From the NCBI GenBank assembly GCA_027488815.1, contig JAIYAX010000026.1, positions 237,561 through 301,560 on the forward strand: DNA of 64,000 bases, written 5' to 3'. Shown here piece after piece: positions 52,601 to 60,420 of this stretch (position 1 is the first letter of the stretch; each line of letters opens with the position of its first letter). A program made the translations under genes and the position numbers. The DNA comes from Cytophagaceae bacterium. GTDB lineage: Bacteria; Bacteroidota; Bacteroidia; Cytophagales; JAIYAX01. Below the pieces are notes generated by a model. The model worked only from the letters and a program-made list of their open reading frames with translations, had not been told where the DNA came from and made no database searches.

Positions 52601-52719
52601 GCCGACTTATTCAAAAACTTCTGAAGGCCAAAGATGCCGGAGTAAGTGTCCAAAAACCCAGCCCACCGGCCAAGAAGCATTACCACTGTGAGGATGAAGA
52701 AGATGAAGGCCAGTTTTAA
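49678..52719 (+). CDS. Secreted tandem amidohydrolase, first domain degenerate
   Basis: 1,013 residues with a signal peptide (LLCLILLQHSWAQ). Two amidohydrolase-fold halves: residues ~30-430 and ~575-985. The second keeps metal ligands HSH in IIDEHSHIA, later His residues (CHSYVQSE, FTHILEG) and Asp in NSDDAEM. In the first the HxH place reads YPAFIELVSDYG, so it cannot bind metals normally. The last residues (KKHYHCEDEEDEG) are acidic. Related periplasmic imidazolonepropionase-like enzymes hydrolyse cyclic amides. It is followed after 9 bp by a related gene. Confidence 0.88.
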   Translation: MSTFRLSILLCLILLQHSWAQKTFPKHEIQQKSPGVYAILNAQLVDAETGPVKANLLISEGKIQALGANVIVPKEAIVVDGTDLFVYPAFIELVSDYGIKKQEGTGGGRTNFNPQLEPQRKGAYFWNDAIKPEYKASEQFEHDSKRAKELREAGFSMVLSHQRDGIVRGTGLLCLLDEQREVQSVFKPSAARFYSFSRGRSQQSYPSSLMGIIALLRQVHYDAKWYREGGYKEERNLSLEAWNNQLTLPAIIEPGGDKLNVLRVAELGKEIGIPFIVKGNGDEYQRMEEVKKTGLSLILPLEFPEAYDVSDPLDADYVSLASMKHWELAPHNPRLLNEKGIPFSFTASSNKKLKDFQAALGTAIRKGGLSERAALAALTTQPAKELGMSDLLGRVSQGYLANLLITSGPLFQKDTRILQTWVGGKPFIHEELPAADLRGEYSFQTQGKNYSLIVSGSRLKQEYKLSRKSDSASYTLKPEFLGQQISFQIKDFADSVEKGVYRFQGYYQSRSWNGTLTKPGGGLEKWSAQWEKAYVDTSANKKQEPKSERDTLLGQVIYPFAAYGKPEKPKTESVIFRNATVWTNEEAGILTNTDVWVENGKIKQVGKSLQATGVKEIKAEGLHLSSGIIDEHSHIAISRGVNEGGQMNSAEVRIGDVVNSEDVNIYRQLAGGVIGAQLLHGSANAVGGQSALVKFKWGSAPEEMKIAGADGFIKFALGENPKNSNSGSFSTSIFPQTRMGIEQLYYDAFARALAYEQQWLEFNKTPEKERAKMIPPRKDLELDAMLEILRKKRFISCHSYVQSEIAMLMKVGDSLGFKVNTFTHILEGYKVANEMKAHGVHASSFADWWAYKWEVKDAIPYNMAILSGAGVTTSVNSDDAEMARRLNQEAAKGVKYGKMSEAEAWKMATLNPAKMLHLDGQTGSIKPGKYADLVLWSDHPLSIYAKPVQTWVEGVRYFDQEEDRRLRESIAQERSRLIQKLLKAKDAGVSVQKPSPPAKKHYHCEDEEDEGQF

Positions 52720-52728
52720 TCCGATCCC

Positions 52729-54036
52729 ATGAAAAAGATAACATCCATTTTACTCCTAAGCATTTGCTCTGCTTTCGCTTTTGCACAGGTCCCTGTACCC
52801 AAACCAGCTGCTGCCCAGTCAGAAAGCATAACCATTAGTCAGGCAAGGCTTCACCTTGGGGACGGAAAAGTAATCGAGAGCGGATACATCAGTTTTGATA
52901 AAGGGAAAATCACGGCCATTGGAACAGGGGCTGTCCCCGCTTCCCTGAAAGGCAAGCTGATCGATGGAAAAAACAAAGATGTTTACCCCGGCTTTATTTT
53001 ACCCGCCTCCACACTTGGCCTTCGTGAGATTGACGCCCTGAGGCCCACCCTCGATTTCGCCGAAAGGGGAGAATACAACTCTACCATTCGCTCTTTGGTG
53101 GCCTATAACGCTGAGAGTGAATTAATCCCTACCCTTAAGTTCAACGGTATTTTGCTTGCTCAAATCGCTCCCTTAGGCGGGACCATTTCTGGGCAATCGA
53201 GCATCATGCAACTGGATGCCTGGAACTGGCAGGATGCTGCCTACCTGGGTGATGAGGGCTTATGGATCAACTGGCCTGACCTTTACAGCCGGTCAGGATG
53301 GTGGGCTGAGCCGGGCGATGTTAACAAGAATGAACAGCGAAACGAATACCTGAAAGGCCTTCGGAATTTTATCGCTGAGTCCAAAAGCTACTGTAGTAAG
53401 CCTGGCAAAGAAGCTAATTTGCCTTATCAGGCCATGTGCAAAGCATTGCAAGGCAAGCAAAAGGTGTACATCAGAGTAGGTGGAGCAAAGGAAATCCTCG
53501 AAGCGGTGCAGACATTGAAAGCTGAAGGGCTTAATTCATTGGTGCTTGTAGGAGCCAAAGAGTCCTGGAGAGTAGCTGATTTTTTAGCCAAAGAGAACAT
53601 TCCGGTGATCCTCTCCGCTTTGCACGATCTTCCGACCCACGACGACGATGCCATCGATCAGGTGTATTCCATTCCCGGAATTCTGAAGTCAAAAGGAGTG
53701 AAGTTTTGCCTTTCCATAGAGCCGGTTAGGGAACTGATGGGCAGCAGAAATCTGCCCTTTATCGCCGGAAACGCAGTAAGTTTTGGCCTGAGTAAAGAAG
53801 ATGCACTCAGCAGCATTACCCTTCATGCAGCCGAAATTCTGGGCATCGACAGCAGAACAGGAAGCCTGAGCATTGGAAAAGACGCAAATCTGATCCTATC
53901 CAATGGAGATGCTTTGGACATGCGGAGCAATCAGATCGAGAAAGCCTTTATTCAGGGAAGAGAGCTGGACCTTCGTGGTAAGCAGCAGGCTCTTTACGAA
54001 CGGTATCTAGAGAAAATGGAAGGAGCGAAAAAGTAG
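52729..54036 (+). CDS. Secreted amidohydrolase homologue without metal motif
   Basis: 435 residues with a signal peptide (LLLSICSAFAFAQ). The amidohydrolase shell is clear (DGKNKDVYPGFILPAS, LHAAEILGIDSRTGSLSIGKDANLIL), but the HxH motif is absent (PGFILPAST), so the protein is likely a non-catalytic partner. It resembles the degenerate first half of the 1,013-residue gene just upstream; the two presumably form a complex in the periplasm. Confidence 0.82.
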   Translation: MKKITSILLLSICSAFAFAQVPVPKPAAAQSESITISQARLHLGDGKVIESGYISFDKGKITAIGTGAVPASLKGKLIDGKNKDVYPGFILPASTLGLREIDALRPTLDFAERGEYNSTIRSLVAYNAESELIPTLKFNGILLAQIAPLGGTISGQSSIMQLDAWNWQDAAYLGDEGLWINWPDLYSRSGWWAEPGDVNKNEQRNEYLKGLRNFIAESKSYCSKPGKEANLPYQAMCKALQGKQKVYIRVGGAKEILEAVQTLKAEGLNSLVLVGAKESWRVADFLAKENIPVILSALHDLPTHDDDAIDQVYSIPGILKSKGVKFCLSIEPVRELMGSRNLPFIAGNAVSFGLSKEDALSSITLHAAEILGIDSRTGSLSIGKDANLILSNGDALDMRSNQIEKAFIQGRELDLRGKQQALYERYLEKMEGAKK

Positions 54037-54038
54037 GG

Positions 54039-54563
54039 CTACAAAGAAACCCCCATCCTGATGACCCATGGGCTGGGGTAGGGAGAACGTAAGGGGTCAT
54101 ACAGGAAATTGTACAAGAGCATGATGCTAAACCCCATTCGACTTCCTGCAGATTGAAAGAATCCACCTCCCAAAAAGGCTCCCGGTACCCAAATCCTGCT
54201 CCTTCTTTCGAGTCGATCCTCAAACGTGAGACTTATATTTTCAAATTCACCTTGTGCAAATACCTGTCGGGTAAGGTTAAGCCTTCCAAACGCCTGATAG
54301 CCAAACAAATGGTCAGAAAAACGTATGGACCTGATTTCCCTGTACTGGTATTTGATTCCCATACCGACAGCTACCCTTTCATTCACCATATAGCCTACCT
54401 GAGGGCTCAGATCGACCCAGGTGAGGTTGCCAAAGCTTGCCCAGGCATAGCCGCCATAGAAAATGCGGTTTCTCCAGGAACTGCTTTCATCTACTTCCTT
54501 TTGAGCAAGGGCAAGGTGGGAGAGCAGAAGCAGGCAGAATAGGATCAATCTGGTGTTAAGCAT
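54039..54563 (-). CDS. Outer-membrane beta-barrel protein
   Basis: 174 residues with a signal peptide (LILFCLLLLSHLALAQ). Regular alternating strands (GNLTWVDLSPQVGYMVNERVAVG, MGIKYQYREI, FGRLNLTRQVFAQGEFE) suggest a small 8-strand barrel ending RMGVSL. Function unknown. It converges with the amidohydrolase gene, with 2 bp between stops. Confidence 0.75.
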   Translation of the reverse strand: MLNTRLILFCLLLLSHLALAQKEVDESSSWRNRIFYGGYAWASFGNLTWVDLSPQVGYMVNERVAVGMGIKYQYREIRSIRFSDHLFGYQAFGRLNLTRQVFAQGEFENISLTFEDRLERRSRIWVPGAFLGGGFFQSAGSRMGFSIMLLYNFLYDPLRSPYPSPWVIRMGVSL

Positions 54564-54696
54564 AGAATAAGGACTTGAAATGAGCTAATGCTTTGGATTT
54601 AAAACAACACAAGTTAACAGTTTTGAGCAATCGAACGATTATTAAAAGGTTTCAAAGACCGTAAAAGCCAATTCCAATTGTAAAAGCTGACTTGTT

Positions 54697-54918
54697 CTAA
54701 ATCAAATTCCCCATCAAAATGGCTGCCAACAGACTAAGGATGGCATAAAACTCCGGAAAAGCCGCCTGAATAAGGGTGTTTGCAAACAGGTTATGACCAC
54801 CGGCAATGGCTGTGATGCCCCCTACACAGATATCTGCCTGATTGAGAGCTGAGTAGAAACACACAATGCCTACCATCAATCCGGCCGCAAAGGTGATCGT
54901 GGCGGCAAAGGGGCTCAT
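54697..54918 (-). CDS. V-type ATPase subunit K-like membrane protein (orphan)
   Basis: 73 residues forming one helical hairpin: FAATITFAAGLMVGIVCFYS, a Gly/Ala loop (ADICVGGITAIAGGHNLF) and LIQAAFPEFYAILSLLAAIL. The PEFYAI segment has the Glu placed as in the ion-binding helix of V-type K (c) subunits (PExxAI). No other ATPase subunits are nearby, so it is isolated. Its start overlaps the upstream 36-codon gene by ATGA. Alternative: an unrelated small membrane protein. Confidence 0.55.
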   Translation of the reverse strand: MSPFAATITFAAGLMVGIVCFYSALNQADICVGGITAIAGGHNLFANTLIQAAFPEFYAILSLLAAILMGNLI

Positions 54919-55025
54919 GCTTGCAGCAGGGCTTCCTCCAGTTTTTTCTTCCCTTCAGCTTCTCCCTTTTCAAGACCTTGCTCAAAGAGCTCACGGGTGA
55001 TTTGTTCTTGTTTATTGGCACTCAT
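54915..55025 (-). CDS. 36-residue helical protein coupled to the K-like gene
   Basis: ATG at 55025, stop at 54915. A charged helix (QEQITRELFEQGLEKGEAEG, then KKKLEEALLQA) like the N-terminal stalk of an ATPase subunit E, but far shorter. The ATGA overlap with the next gene argues that it is translated. Function unknown. Confidence 0.55.
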   Translation of the reverse strand: MSANKQEQITRELFEQGLEKGEAEGKKKLEEALLQA

Positions 55026-55339
55026 GTCAATTTAGTTTTAGAAAATCAGTTCTGTTCTCCGTCAGCCTTATACCAGGTATAAATTTGACAGAAAATAGTT
55101 TAACCAAAGCTTGAATTAAAAAGCCATAAATAGTTCTAAATGAAGTATTTAATTTGATTGAATTAATCATTTGACTCAAGTTCATGGCCCTATCGATTTC
55201 TGAACAAAGAATTAGCCTGTGTTTCTGAATTCAAACTTAAGGGAACACAATGTTTAGCAAAGCAAAGGAGCACAGGATTATTTAAGTTTCATGACTTATG
55301 TCAGTTGGAAGAGCGGCATAATACGAAACAGACCATTTG

Positions 55340-55378
55340 TTAAAGGACAGGTAACAAAAGATTAACATTGCCTTTACA
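55340..55378 (+). promoter_or_regulatory. PHO-box-like operator: four 11-bp repeats of TTAACA type
   Basis: TTAAAG (55340-55345), GTAACA (55351-55356), TTAACA (55362-55367) and TTTACA (55373-55378) each follow by 5 bp, an 11-bp period. This matches the direct-repeat form of PhoB/PhoP operators (TTnACA type in Bacillus). It lies 35 bp before the pstS start, so phosphate-starvation control of pstSCAB is very likely. The rest of the 55026-55339 gap shows no gene. Confidence 0.7.
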
Positions 55379-55412
55379 TTCCAAAGCAGGGGAGACCCTA
55401 CTTTCGTTGGTG

Positions 55413-56324
55413 ATGATCCGACCCTACGGGACTGTTATTTTTATTGTGTTTTTTGCTTTCTCGGGCTGCCGTCAAGTAGCTGATTTCAGGTTTATTAAGG
55501 TGATGGGCTCGGACTCAGAAGTGAACCTGGTGCTATCCATGGCTGAGAAATACATGCAGCGGGACTCATTAGCTTCGATCGGTATCATCGGTGGCGGATC
55601 AGGAATGGGGATCGCTTCACTGATTAACCAAAGGGCTCAATTGGCTAACTCCTCCAGAGAACTTACCGAGAAAGAGACCAACCTGCTGAAAGAGAAGAAT
55701 ATTGAGATTTTACGATTGGTATTTGCGCTGGATGCCATTGCTTTTGTCGTTCATAAGGATCATCCGCTCGATACCATTACCTTAAGTCAGGTTTCCGCAC
55801 TTTACCAGGGAAATATCAGAGATTGGTCCGAAATCAGCAGGCAGCAAGGCCCTGTGAGGCTGTATGGAAGGCAAAGTAATTCCGGCACCTACCTGTACCT
55901 CAGGGATCAGATTGTAAAAGCAGAGTATGATAATAGCTTGTTGGGGCTAAATGGTAATGCCCAGATTTTAGAAGCCATCCGGCAAGATGTATCCGGAATA
56001 GGGTATGTGAGTGTTGGCTATCTCGAAGGCAAGTCGGCCTCTGAAAAGCAGATCAAAGTACTTATGGTAAAGAATGAAGAGAATGGAAACTGCTACTCGC
56101 CCCTTTCTCAGGAAGACCTTAAGGCGGGCCTTTATCCTGTTCAGAGGCCTCTGCTGCAGTTCCTTGCACTGCCGGCATCTGACCTGGCACTGGATTTTGT
56201 GCAGTTCGAGCTTTCAGCCGAAGGTCAGGACATGATCCGCAAAAACGGCTATCTTCCGCTGGACACATTAACCCATCAACAAATGCTAAAAGCTTTAACC
56301 AAGGCACGCCAACATGAGGGATAG
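55413..56324 (+). CDS. pstS: Phosphate ABC transporter substrate-binding lipoprotein PstS
   Basis: 303 residues from ATG at 55413, giving a lipoprotein signal with the lipobox FSGC; the longer frame from TTG at 55368 would run into the operator. PstS marks: GSDSEVNLVLSMAEKY, GGGSGMGI, SSRELTEKE, NSGTYLYLRDQI and GIGYVSVGYL. It binds phosphate in the periplasm and delivers it to PstCA. It overlaps pstC by 11 bp. Confidence 0.92.
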   Translation: MIRPYGTVIFIVFFAFSGCRQVADFRFIKVMGSDSEVNLVLSMAEKYMQRDSLASIGIIGGGSGMGIASLINQRAQLANSSRELTEKETNLLKEKNIEILRLVFALDAIAFVVHKDHPLDTITLSQVSALYQGNIRDWSEISRQQGPVRLYGRQSNSGTYLYLRDQIVKAEYDNSLLGLNGNAQILEAIRQDVSGIGYVSVGYLEGKSASEKQIKVLMVKNEENGNCYSPLSQEDLKAGLYPVQRPLLQFLALPASDLALDFVQFELSAEGQDMIRKNGYLPLDTLTHQQMLKALTKARQHEG

Positions 56325-57192
56325 AGTAAACCGATTGATGGCATTAATCATTCAAGCCTGTGCCCTTTCTTCAGTACTGGTCCTGATGGGCATTTTTCTG
56401 ATGCTTTTAATCAATGGGGCCATGTTGTTCAAAGAAGTTTCGGTATTCGATTTCCTAACCGGAATGACCTGGAACCCCGGCGCATTCGATGGGCCGGCTT
56501 ATGGGGCACTTTCCCTGATATGGAGTACGATTTTGGTCACCATCGGAGCCATGCTGATGGCTATCCCTCTCGGTATTGCTATGGCTGCTTTCATGTCAGA
56601 AGTAGCTCCCAGATTTTGGAGAAACCTCCTGAAGCCCCTGATCGAGTTGCTGGCAGGTATTCCTTCCGTGGTTCTGGGTTTTATAGGTATTGAACTGATC
56701 GGACCTTTATTGCAAAAGTACCTAGGATTGAGCACAGGTTTTAATGCCTTAAATGGCTCCATTTTGCTATGCCTGATGGCCTTGCCTACCATTATTTCCT
56801 TATCAGAAGAGGCCATCCGTGCTGTTCCCTTTTCGTTCAAAGAAGCTTCATACGGTCTGGGAGCAGGCAAATGGGAAACCCTGATAAAGGTCACCTTACC
56901 CGCATGTACCTCTGGACTGATCGCCTCTTCCATGTTGGGCCTGGGCAGGGCTTTAGGAGAGACCATGACCGTACTGATGGTAACCGGCAATGCGCTTCAA
57001 TTCCCACATGGTTTTTATGACTCCGTTCGTACACTCACCTCAACCATTGCCATTGAACTGGGAGAAGTAGCCAGCGGAACTACCCATTATTTTGCTCTAT
57101 TTGCAGTCGCCAGCCTTCTTTTCTGCCTATGCCTGATCATCAATATCGCTGCAGAAGCAATCGCTGCCAAATTTAGATACCGACAGACATGA
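56314..57192 (+). CDS. pstC: Phosphate ABC transporter permease PstC
   Basis: 292 residues, six membrane helices. The EAA loop region (EEAIRAVPFSFKEASYGLGAGKWETLIKV) binds the ATPase, and GMTWNPG and GIPSVVLGFIG are PstC-type. Overlaps pstS by 11 bp and pstA by 4 bp (ATGA), a tightly coupled operon. Confidence 0.95.
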   Translation: MRDRVNRLMALIIQACALSSVLVLMGIFLMLLINGAMLFKEVSVFDFLTGMTWNPGAFDGPAYGALSLIWSTILVTIGAMLMAIPLGIAMAAFMSEVAPRFWRNLLKPLIELLAGIPSVVLGFIGIELIGPLLQKYLGLSTGFNALNGSILLCLMALPTIISLSEEAIRAVPFSFKEASYGLGAGKWETLIKVTLPACTSGLIASSMLGLGRALGETMTVLMVTGNALQFPHGFYDSVRTLTSTIAIELGEVASGTTHYFALFAVASLLFCLCLIINIAAEAIAAKFRYRQT

Positions 57193-58040
57193 TGAACCGA
57201 AATTGGTATTCAAACCTGGGTTTTGGAAGCCTGTACTTAAGCACCTTCCTGGTGGTGGGCTTCATTGCCGTGATCCTCTGGGACCTGATTTACAAAGGAG
57301 CTCCTTCCTGGAACTGGACTTTCTTCTCTGAGGGGCCACAAGAGGGCATGACCAAAGGTGGCATTTTTCCTGTGATCGTCGGCACCTTTTATGTTACCCT
57401 TATTTCCACCATTGCTTCATTGCCATTGGGGATTGGTACTGCCATTTACCTACAAGAATATGCTCCTGATAATCTGCTCACCCGACTGATCCGAAGCAGC
57501 ATACGCAACCTTGCCGGAGTGCCTTCGGTTATTTTTGGCTTGTTCGGACTGGTTCTTTTTGTCCAGCACATGCAGATGGGTACTTCTCTACTTGCCTCAG
57601 GACTTACTTTGGGTTTGCTGACTTTGCCAACTGTAGTGGCCTCTACAGAAGAAGCGCTTCGCAATGTTCCTCAATCATACCGTGAGGGAGCTTTGGCACT
57701 TGGAGCTACTCAATGGGAAGTTATCTGGCATCAAGTGCTGCCTGCGGCGTCATCAGGAATCTGGACAGGGGCCATGCTGGCCATTTCCAGAGCGGCAGGG
57801 GAGACCGCACCGATATTATTCACCGGGGTTACTTTTTATCAGAGGTTTTTGCCTCAATCCTTGTTTCATGAGTTTATGGCCATGCCGTACCATATTTTCA
57901 TTCTTTCCACACAGCATCATGCCATCGAAATCGTTACCCCGATAGCCTACGGGACAGCACTTTTATTGCTTGTTCAAATTCTGATTTTGCAGATGATAGC
58001 CTTTTATCTACGTTACAAACAAACCAGTACAAGAAGATGA
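57189..58040 (+). CDS. pstA: Phosphate ABC transporter permease PstA
   Basis: 283 residues, six membrane helices. GIFPVIVGTFYVTLIS, GVPSVIFGLFG and the EAA loop EEALRNVPQSYREGALALGA with RAAGETAPI are diagnostic. It pairs with PstC to form the inner-membrane channel. Four-base ATGA overlaps with both pstC and pstB. Confidence 0.95.
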   Translation: MMNRNWYSNLGFGSLYLSTFLVVGFIAVILWDLIYKGAPSWNWTFFSEGPQEGMTKGGIFPVIVGTFYVTLISTIASLPLGIGTAIYLQEYAPDNLLTRLIRSSIRNLAGVPSVIFGLFGLVLFVQHMQMGTSLLASGLTLGLLTLPTVVASTEEALRNVPQSYREGALALGATQWEVIWHQVLPAASSGIWTGAMLAISRAAGETAPILFTGVTFYQRFLPQSLFHEFMAMPYHIFILSTQHHAIEIVTPIAYGTALLLLVQILILQMIAFYLRYKQTSTRR

Positions 58041-58786
58041 GCCAGATGAAATTAGAGGCGAAAGGCCTTGATTTGTTTTTTGGTGCAAAACATGTACTCA
58101 AAAAGGTAAGTATTCGCATTCCTGACAAGCAGGTGACTGCACTTATTGGGCCCTCGGGTTGTGGTAAATCAACCCTGCTCCGTTGTTTTAATCGTATGCA
58201 TGACCTTAACCCTATGGCTAAACTCAAAGGTGATGTGCTGTTTGAAGGGCAGGACATCCATCTTAGCAAGGCAGCAGAGCTCAGGCAAAAAGTGGGAATG
58301 GTGTTTCAGAAGCCCAACCCTTTTCCTCAATCGATTTTTGATAATGTGGCTTATGGTCTACGGCTCAGCCAGAAATTGACCAAGTCTGAATTGGAATATA
58401 AAGTGAAAGCAGCACTCAGTCAGGCTCACCTCATCGATGAGCTTCCGGACCTAAAGGCTTCGGCAATGGAACTTTCGGGAGGGCAGCAGCAGCGTTTGTG
58501 TATTGCCAGAGCGGTTGCAGTTTCTCCTTCGGTGCTTTTGATGGATGAACCCTGCTCTGCACTTGACCCGATCAGCACCCGAAAGGTTGAAGAGTTGGTC
58601 CTTCAGTTGAAGAGCGATTATTGCGTGGTGATCGTAACCCATAACATGCAGCAGGCGAAGAGGGTGTCTGACCTGACCGCATTTATGTACATGGGGGAAC
58701 TGATTGAATTTAGCGAGACCAGGCAGCTCTTTGACAAGGCTAGCCATGAATTAACCAGAAACTATCTAGAAGGAAGTTTTGGTTAA
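58037..58786 (+). CDS. pstB: Phosphate ABC transporter ATPase PstB
   Basis: 249 residues. Walker A GPSGCGKST, Q-loop MVFQKPNPFPQ, signature LSGGQQQRLCIARA, Walker B VLLMDEPCSALDP and H-loop VTHNMQQ. Drives phosphate import. No phoU gene follows, although phoU usually ends such operons; it may be elsewhere. Confidence 0.97.
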   Translation: MSQMKLEAKGLDLFFGAKHVLKKVSIRIPDKQVTALIGPSGCGKSTLLRCFNRMHDLNPMAKLKGDVLFEGQDIHLSKAAELRQKVGMVFQKPNPFPQSIFDNVAYGLRLSQKLTKSELEYKVKAALSQAHLIDELPDLKASAMELSGGQQQRLCIARAVAVSPSVLLMDEPCSALDPISTRKVEELVLQLKSDYCVVIVTHNMQQAKRVSDLTAFMYMGELIEFSETRQLFDKASHELTRNYLEGSFG

Positions 58787-58819
58787 AGAAAATCTCAGGG
58801 AGTAGAAAGTAGATTGATT

Positions 58820-58906
58820 TGGTACCGAGGGCGGGACTCGAACCCGCACAGCCGTTAAGCCTCACGCCCCTGAAACGTGCGTGTCTACCAATTTCACCAC
58901 CTCGGC
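58820..58906 (-). tRNA. tRNA-Leu (anticodon CAG)
   Basis: An 87-nt cloverleaf on the minus strand: acceptor GCCGAGG pairs with CCTCGGT, D-loop with AATTGGTAGAC, anticodon stem CACGT/GCGTG around the loop TTCAGGG (CAG at 34-36), a long variable arm, T-arm GCGGG-TTCGAGT-CCCGC and an encoded CCA end. Confidence 0.96.
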
Positions 58907-59074
58907 AATGAAGCGTAAAGATAGGGAGTACAGATAGGATTGCAAGGCTTGGTTTCAAATTCAATGTGGCATGAGATGGCTTTCTGCAGTCCCTGATCGG
59001 ATCAATAAAGGGCTATTGGTATAGCCTGAATCAGCCCGCTAATGGCGCAGAAAGTCTCATTCATCCAGCATTAA

Positions 59075-59121
59075 CCATGAAATATTAAAATACAACTTTT
59101 AATTTTCATGGATAATGACCA
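59075..59121 (+). promoter_or_regulatory. Inverted repeat and motif before the DUF4143 ATPase gene
   Basis: CCATGAAATATTAAAA (59075-59090) and TTTTAATTTTCATGG (59097-59111) form an imperfect inverted repeat. The motif TTTTCATGGATAATGACCA (59103-59121) recurs behind the gene at 60342-60359. Probably promoter plus autoregulatory operator. Confidence 0.5.
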
Positions 59122-59131
59122 ATTTTGAGAC

Positions 59132-60313
59132 GTGATCCAGCGTGATATACATAACGAGCTAGTTTCATCTTTAGCTCAGTTTCCTGTGGTAGTACTTCTT
59201 GGGCCAAGGCAAGTGGGGAAGAGTACCCTTGCCAGAACAATAGCATCCTCTGTTGTTCATGATGCTGAAATGTTGGATCTTGAGAAACCTTCAGACAGAA
59301 GAAAGTTGGAGGATGCTGAGAGTTATTTGGGAAGTTTGAAAGGTCGAACAGTAATCCTGGATGAGGTACAGACTATTCCTGAACTGTTTCAACTGATGCG
59401 TCCACTGGTAGATGATCACCGGGTGCCGGGAAGGTTCTTATTGCTGGGTTCAGCTTCGCCATCATTGATCAAAGGCGTAAGTGAGTCGCTAGCAGGTAGG
59501 GTTAAATACCTGGAGCTTACACCTTTGCTATTTACAGAAATCTCAACACATTTTAACTCAATACAGCAGCTATGGGTGAGAGGAGGTTTTCCAGATTCCT
59601 ATTTGGCAAAAGATGAAGCTGCAAGCATGGCATGGCGAAAGGCTTACCTGGATAGCTTTATATACCGTGACCTCAATCAACTATTCGGTACTACCTTTTC
59701 TCCATCTCTGGTTCAGAATTTCTGGAGCATGCTTGCGCACCGACAGGGGCAATTGTTCAATGCCCAAGATCTGGCTGCATCGCTGGGTGTGAGCGGGCCG
59801 ACTGTGGCTCGTTATCTGGAGTTTATGGAAGGTGCGTACATGATCCGCAAGCTGGCACCCTGGCATGCTAATCTGGGTAAGCGCTTGGTAAAATCTCCAA
59901 AAACCTATGTGAGAGACAGTGGTTTGCTTCATGCATTACTCGATATAGATCAGCATTCTACCTTACGAGGGCATCCGGTGGCTGGGTTCTCTTGGGAGGG
60001 CTTTGTGGTTGAGCAGATCATCGCTTCGCTGCCAGCACAACTGCGGCCTTTTTTTGTTAGGACACACAACGGAGCAGAGATTGATCTGTTATTGGTGAAA
60101 AATGCTCATCCGTTTGCCGCCATTGAGATCAAGCTCAGCCATGCGCCTACCCTGAGCAGAGGCTTTACAGAAGCTTGTATGGCGTTGAAGGTAGAGCATA
60201 AATACCTCCTAACGCCCACCTCTGACCGATATACCTACAAAGGAGCCACCGTTTGTAGTCTGGAAACATTTATCAAGGAGGAACTGCCCGGGCTACAGCG
60301 TTTATCTTCATAA
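59132..60313 (+). CDS. AAA ATPase with DUF4143 domain
   Basis: 393 residues from GTG at 59132. Walker A GPRQVGKSTLA and Walker B VILDEVQ are N-terminal (AAA_14-like, about 15-140); the sensor segment FLLLGSASPSLI follows. The C-terminal DUF4143 part includes LAASLGVSGPTVARYLEFME (winged-helix-like) and a nuclease-like core EIDLLLVK...AIEIKLS that resembles a degenerate PD-(D/E)xK fold. Common in Bacteroidota; role not known. The same short motif flanks both sides. Confidence 0.88.
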   Translation: MIQRDIHNELVSSLAQFPVVVLLGPRQVGKSTLARTIASSVVHDAEMLDLEKPSDRRKLEDAESYLGSLKGRTVILDEVQTIPELFQLMRPLVDDHRVPGRFLLLGSASPSLIKGVSESLAGRVKYLELTPLLFTEISTHFNSIQQLWVRGGFPDSYLAKDEAASMAWRKAYLDSFIYRDLNQLFGTTFSPSLVQNFWSMLAHRQGQLFNAQDLAASLGVSGPTVARYLEFMEGAYMIRKLAPWHANLGKRLVKSPKTYVRDSGLLHALLDIDQHSTLRGHPVAGFSWEGFVVEQIIASLPAQLRPFFVRTHNGAEIDLLLVKNAHPFAAIEIKLSHAPTLSRGFTEACMALKVEHKYLLTPTSDRYTYKGATVCSLETFIKEELPGLQRLSS

Positions 60314-60341
60314 AGCCTAGCGATCAAAATTAAAATCTCAA

Positions 60342-60359
60342 TTTTTATGATAATAACCA
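60342..60359 (+). repeat. Downstream copy of the DUF4143-flanking motif
   Basis: TTTTTATGATAATAACCA matches TTTTCATGGATAATGACCA (59103-59121) apart from one gap and two substitutions. Confidence 0.55.
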
Positions 60360-60369
60360 TAAAAAAGAT

Positions 60370-60400
60370 TTTGAAAAGCATGATAGCTCCTATATATTTG
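60370..60400 (+). promoter_or_regulatory. Promoter TTTG-N19-TATATTTG
   Basis: TTTG at 60370-60373 and TATATTTG at 60393-60400, exactly 19 nt apart, the best promoter match in the window; the ATG is at 60421. Confidence 0.7.
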
Positions 60401-60420
60401 TTCATCTTAGACCTATCTCG

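Noticed and set aside
54791..55021. 76-residue minus-strand ORF
   Set aside because: Out of frame with the ATGA-coupled 36- and 73-residue genes, Cys/Arg-rich, no signal of selection.
58740..58964. 75-residue minus-strand ORF containing GGEIGRHARFRG
   Set aside because: It is the translated tRNA-Leu gene (58820-58906), a well-known spurious protein.
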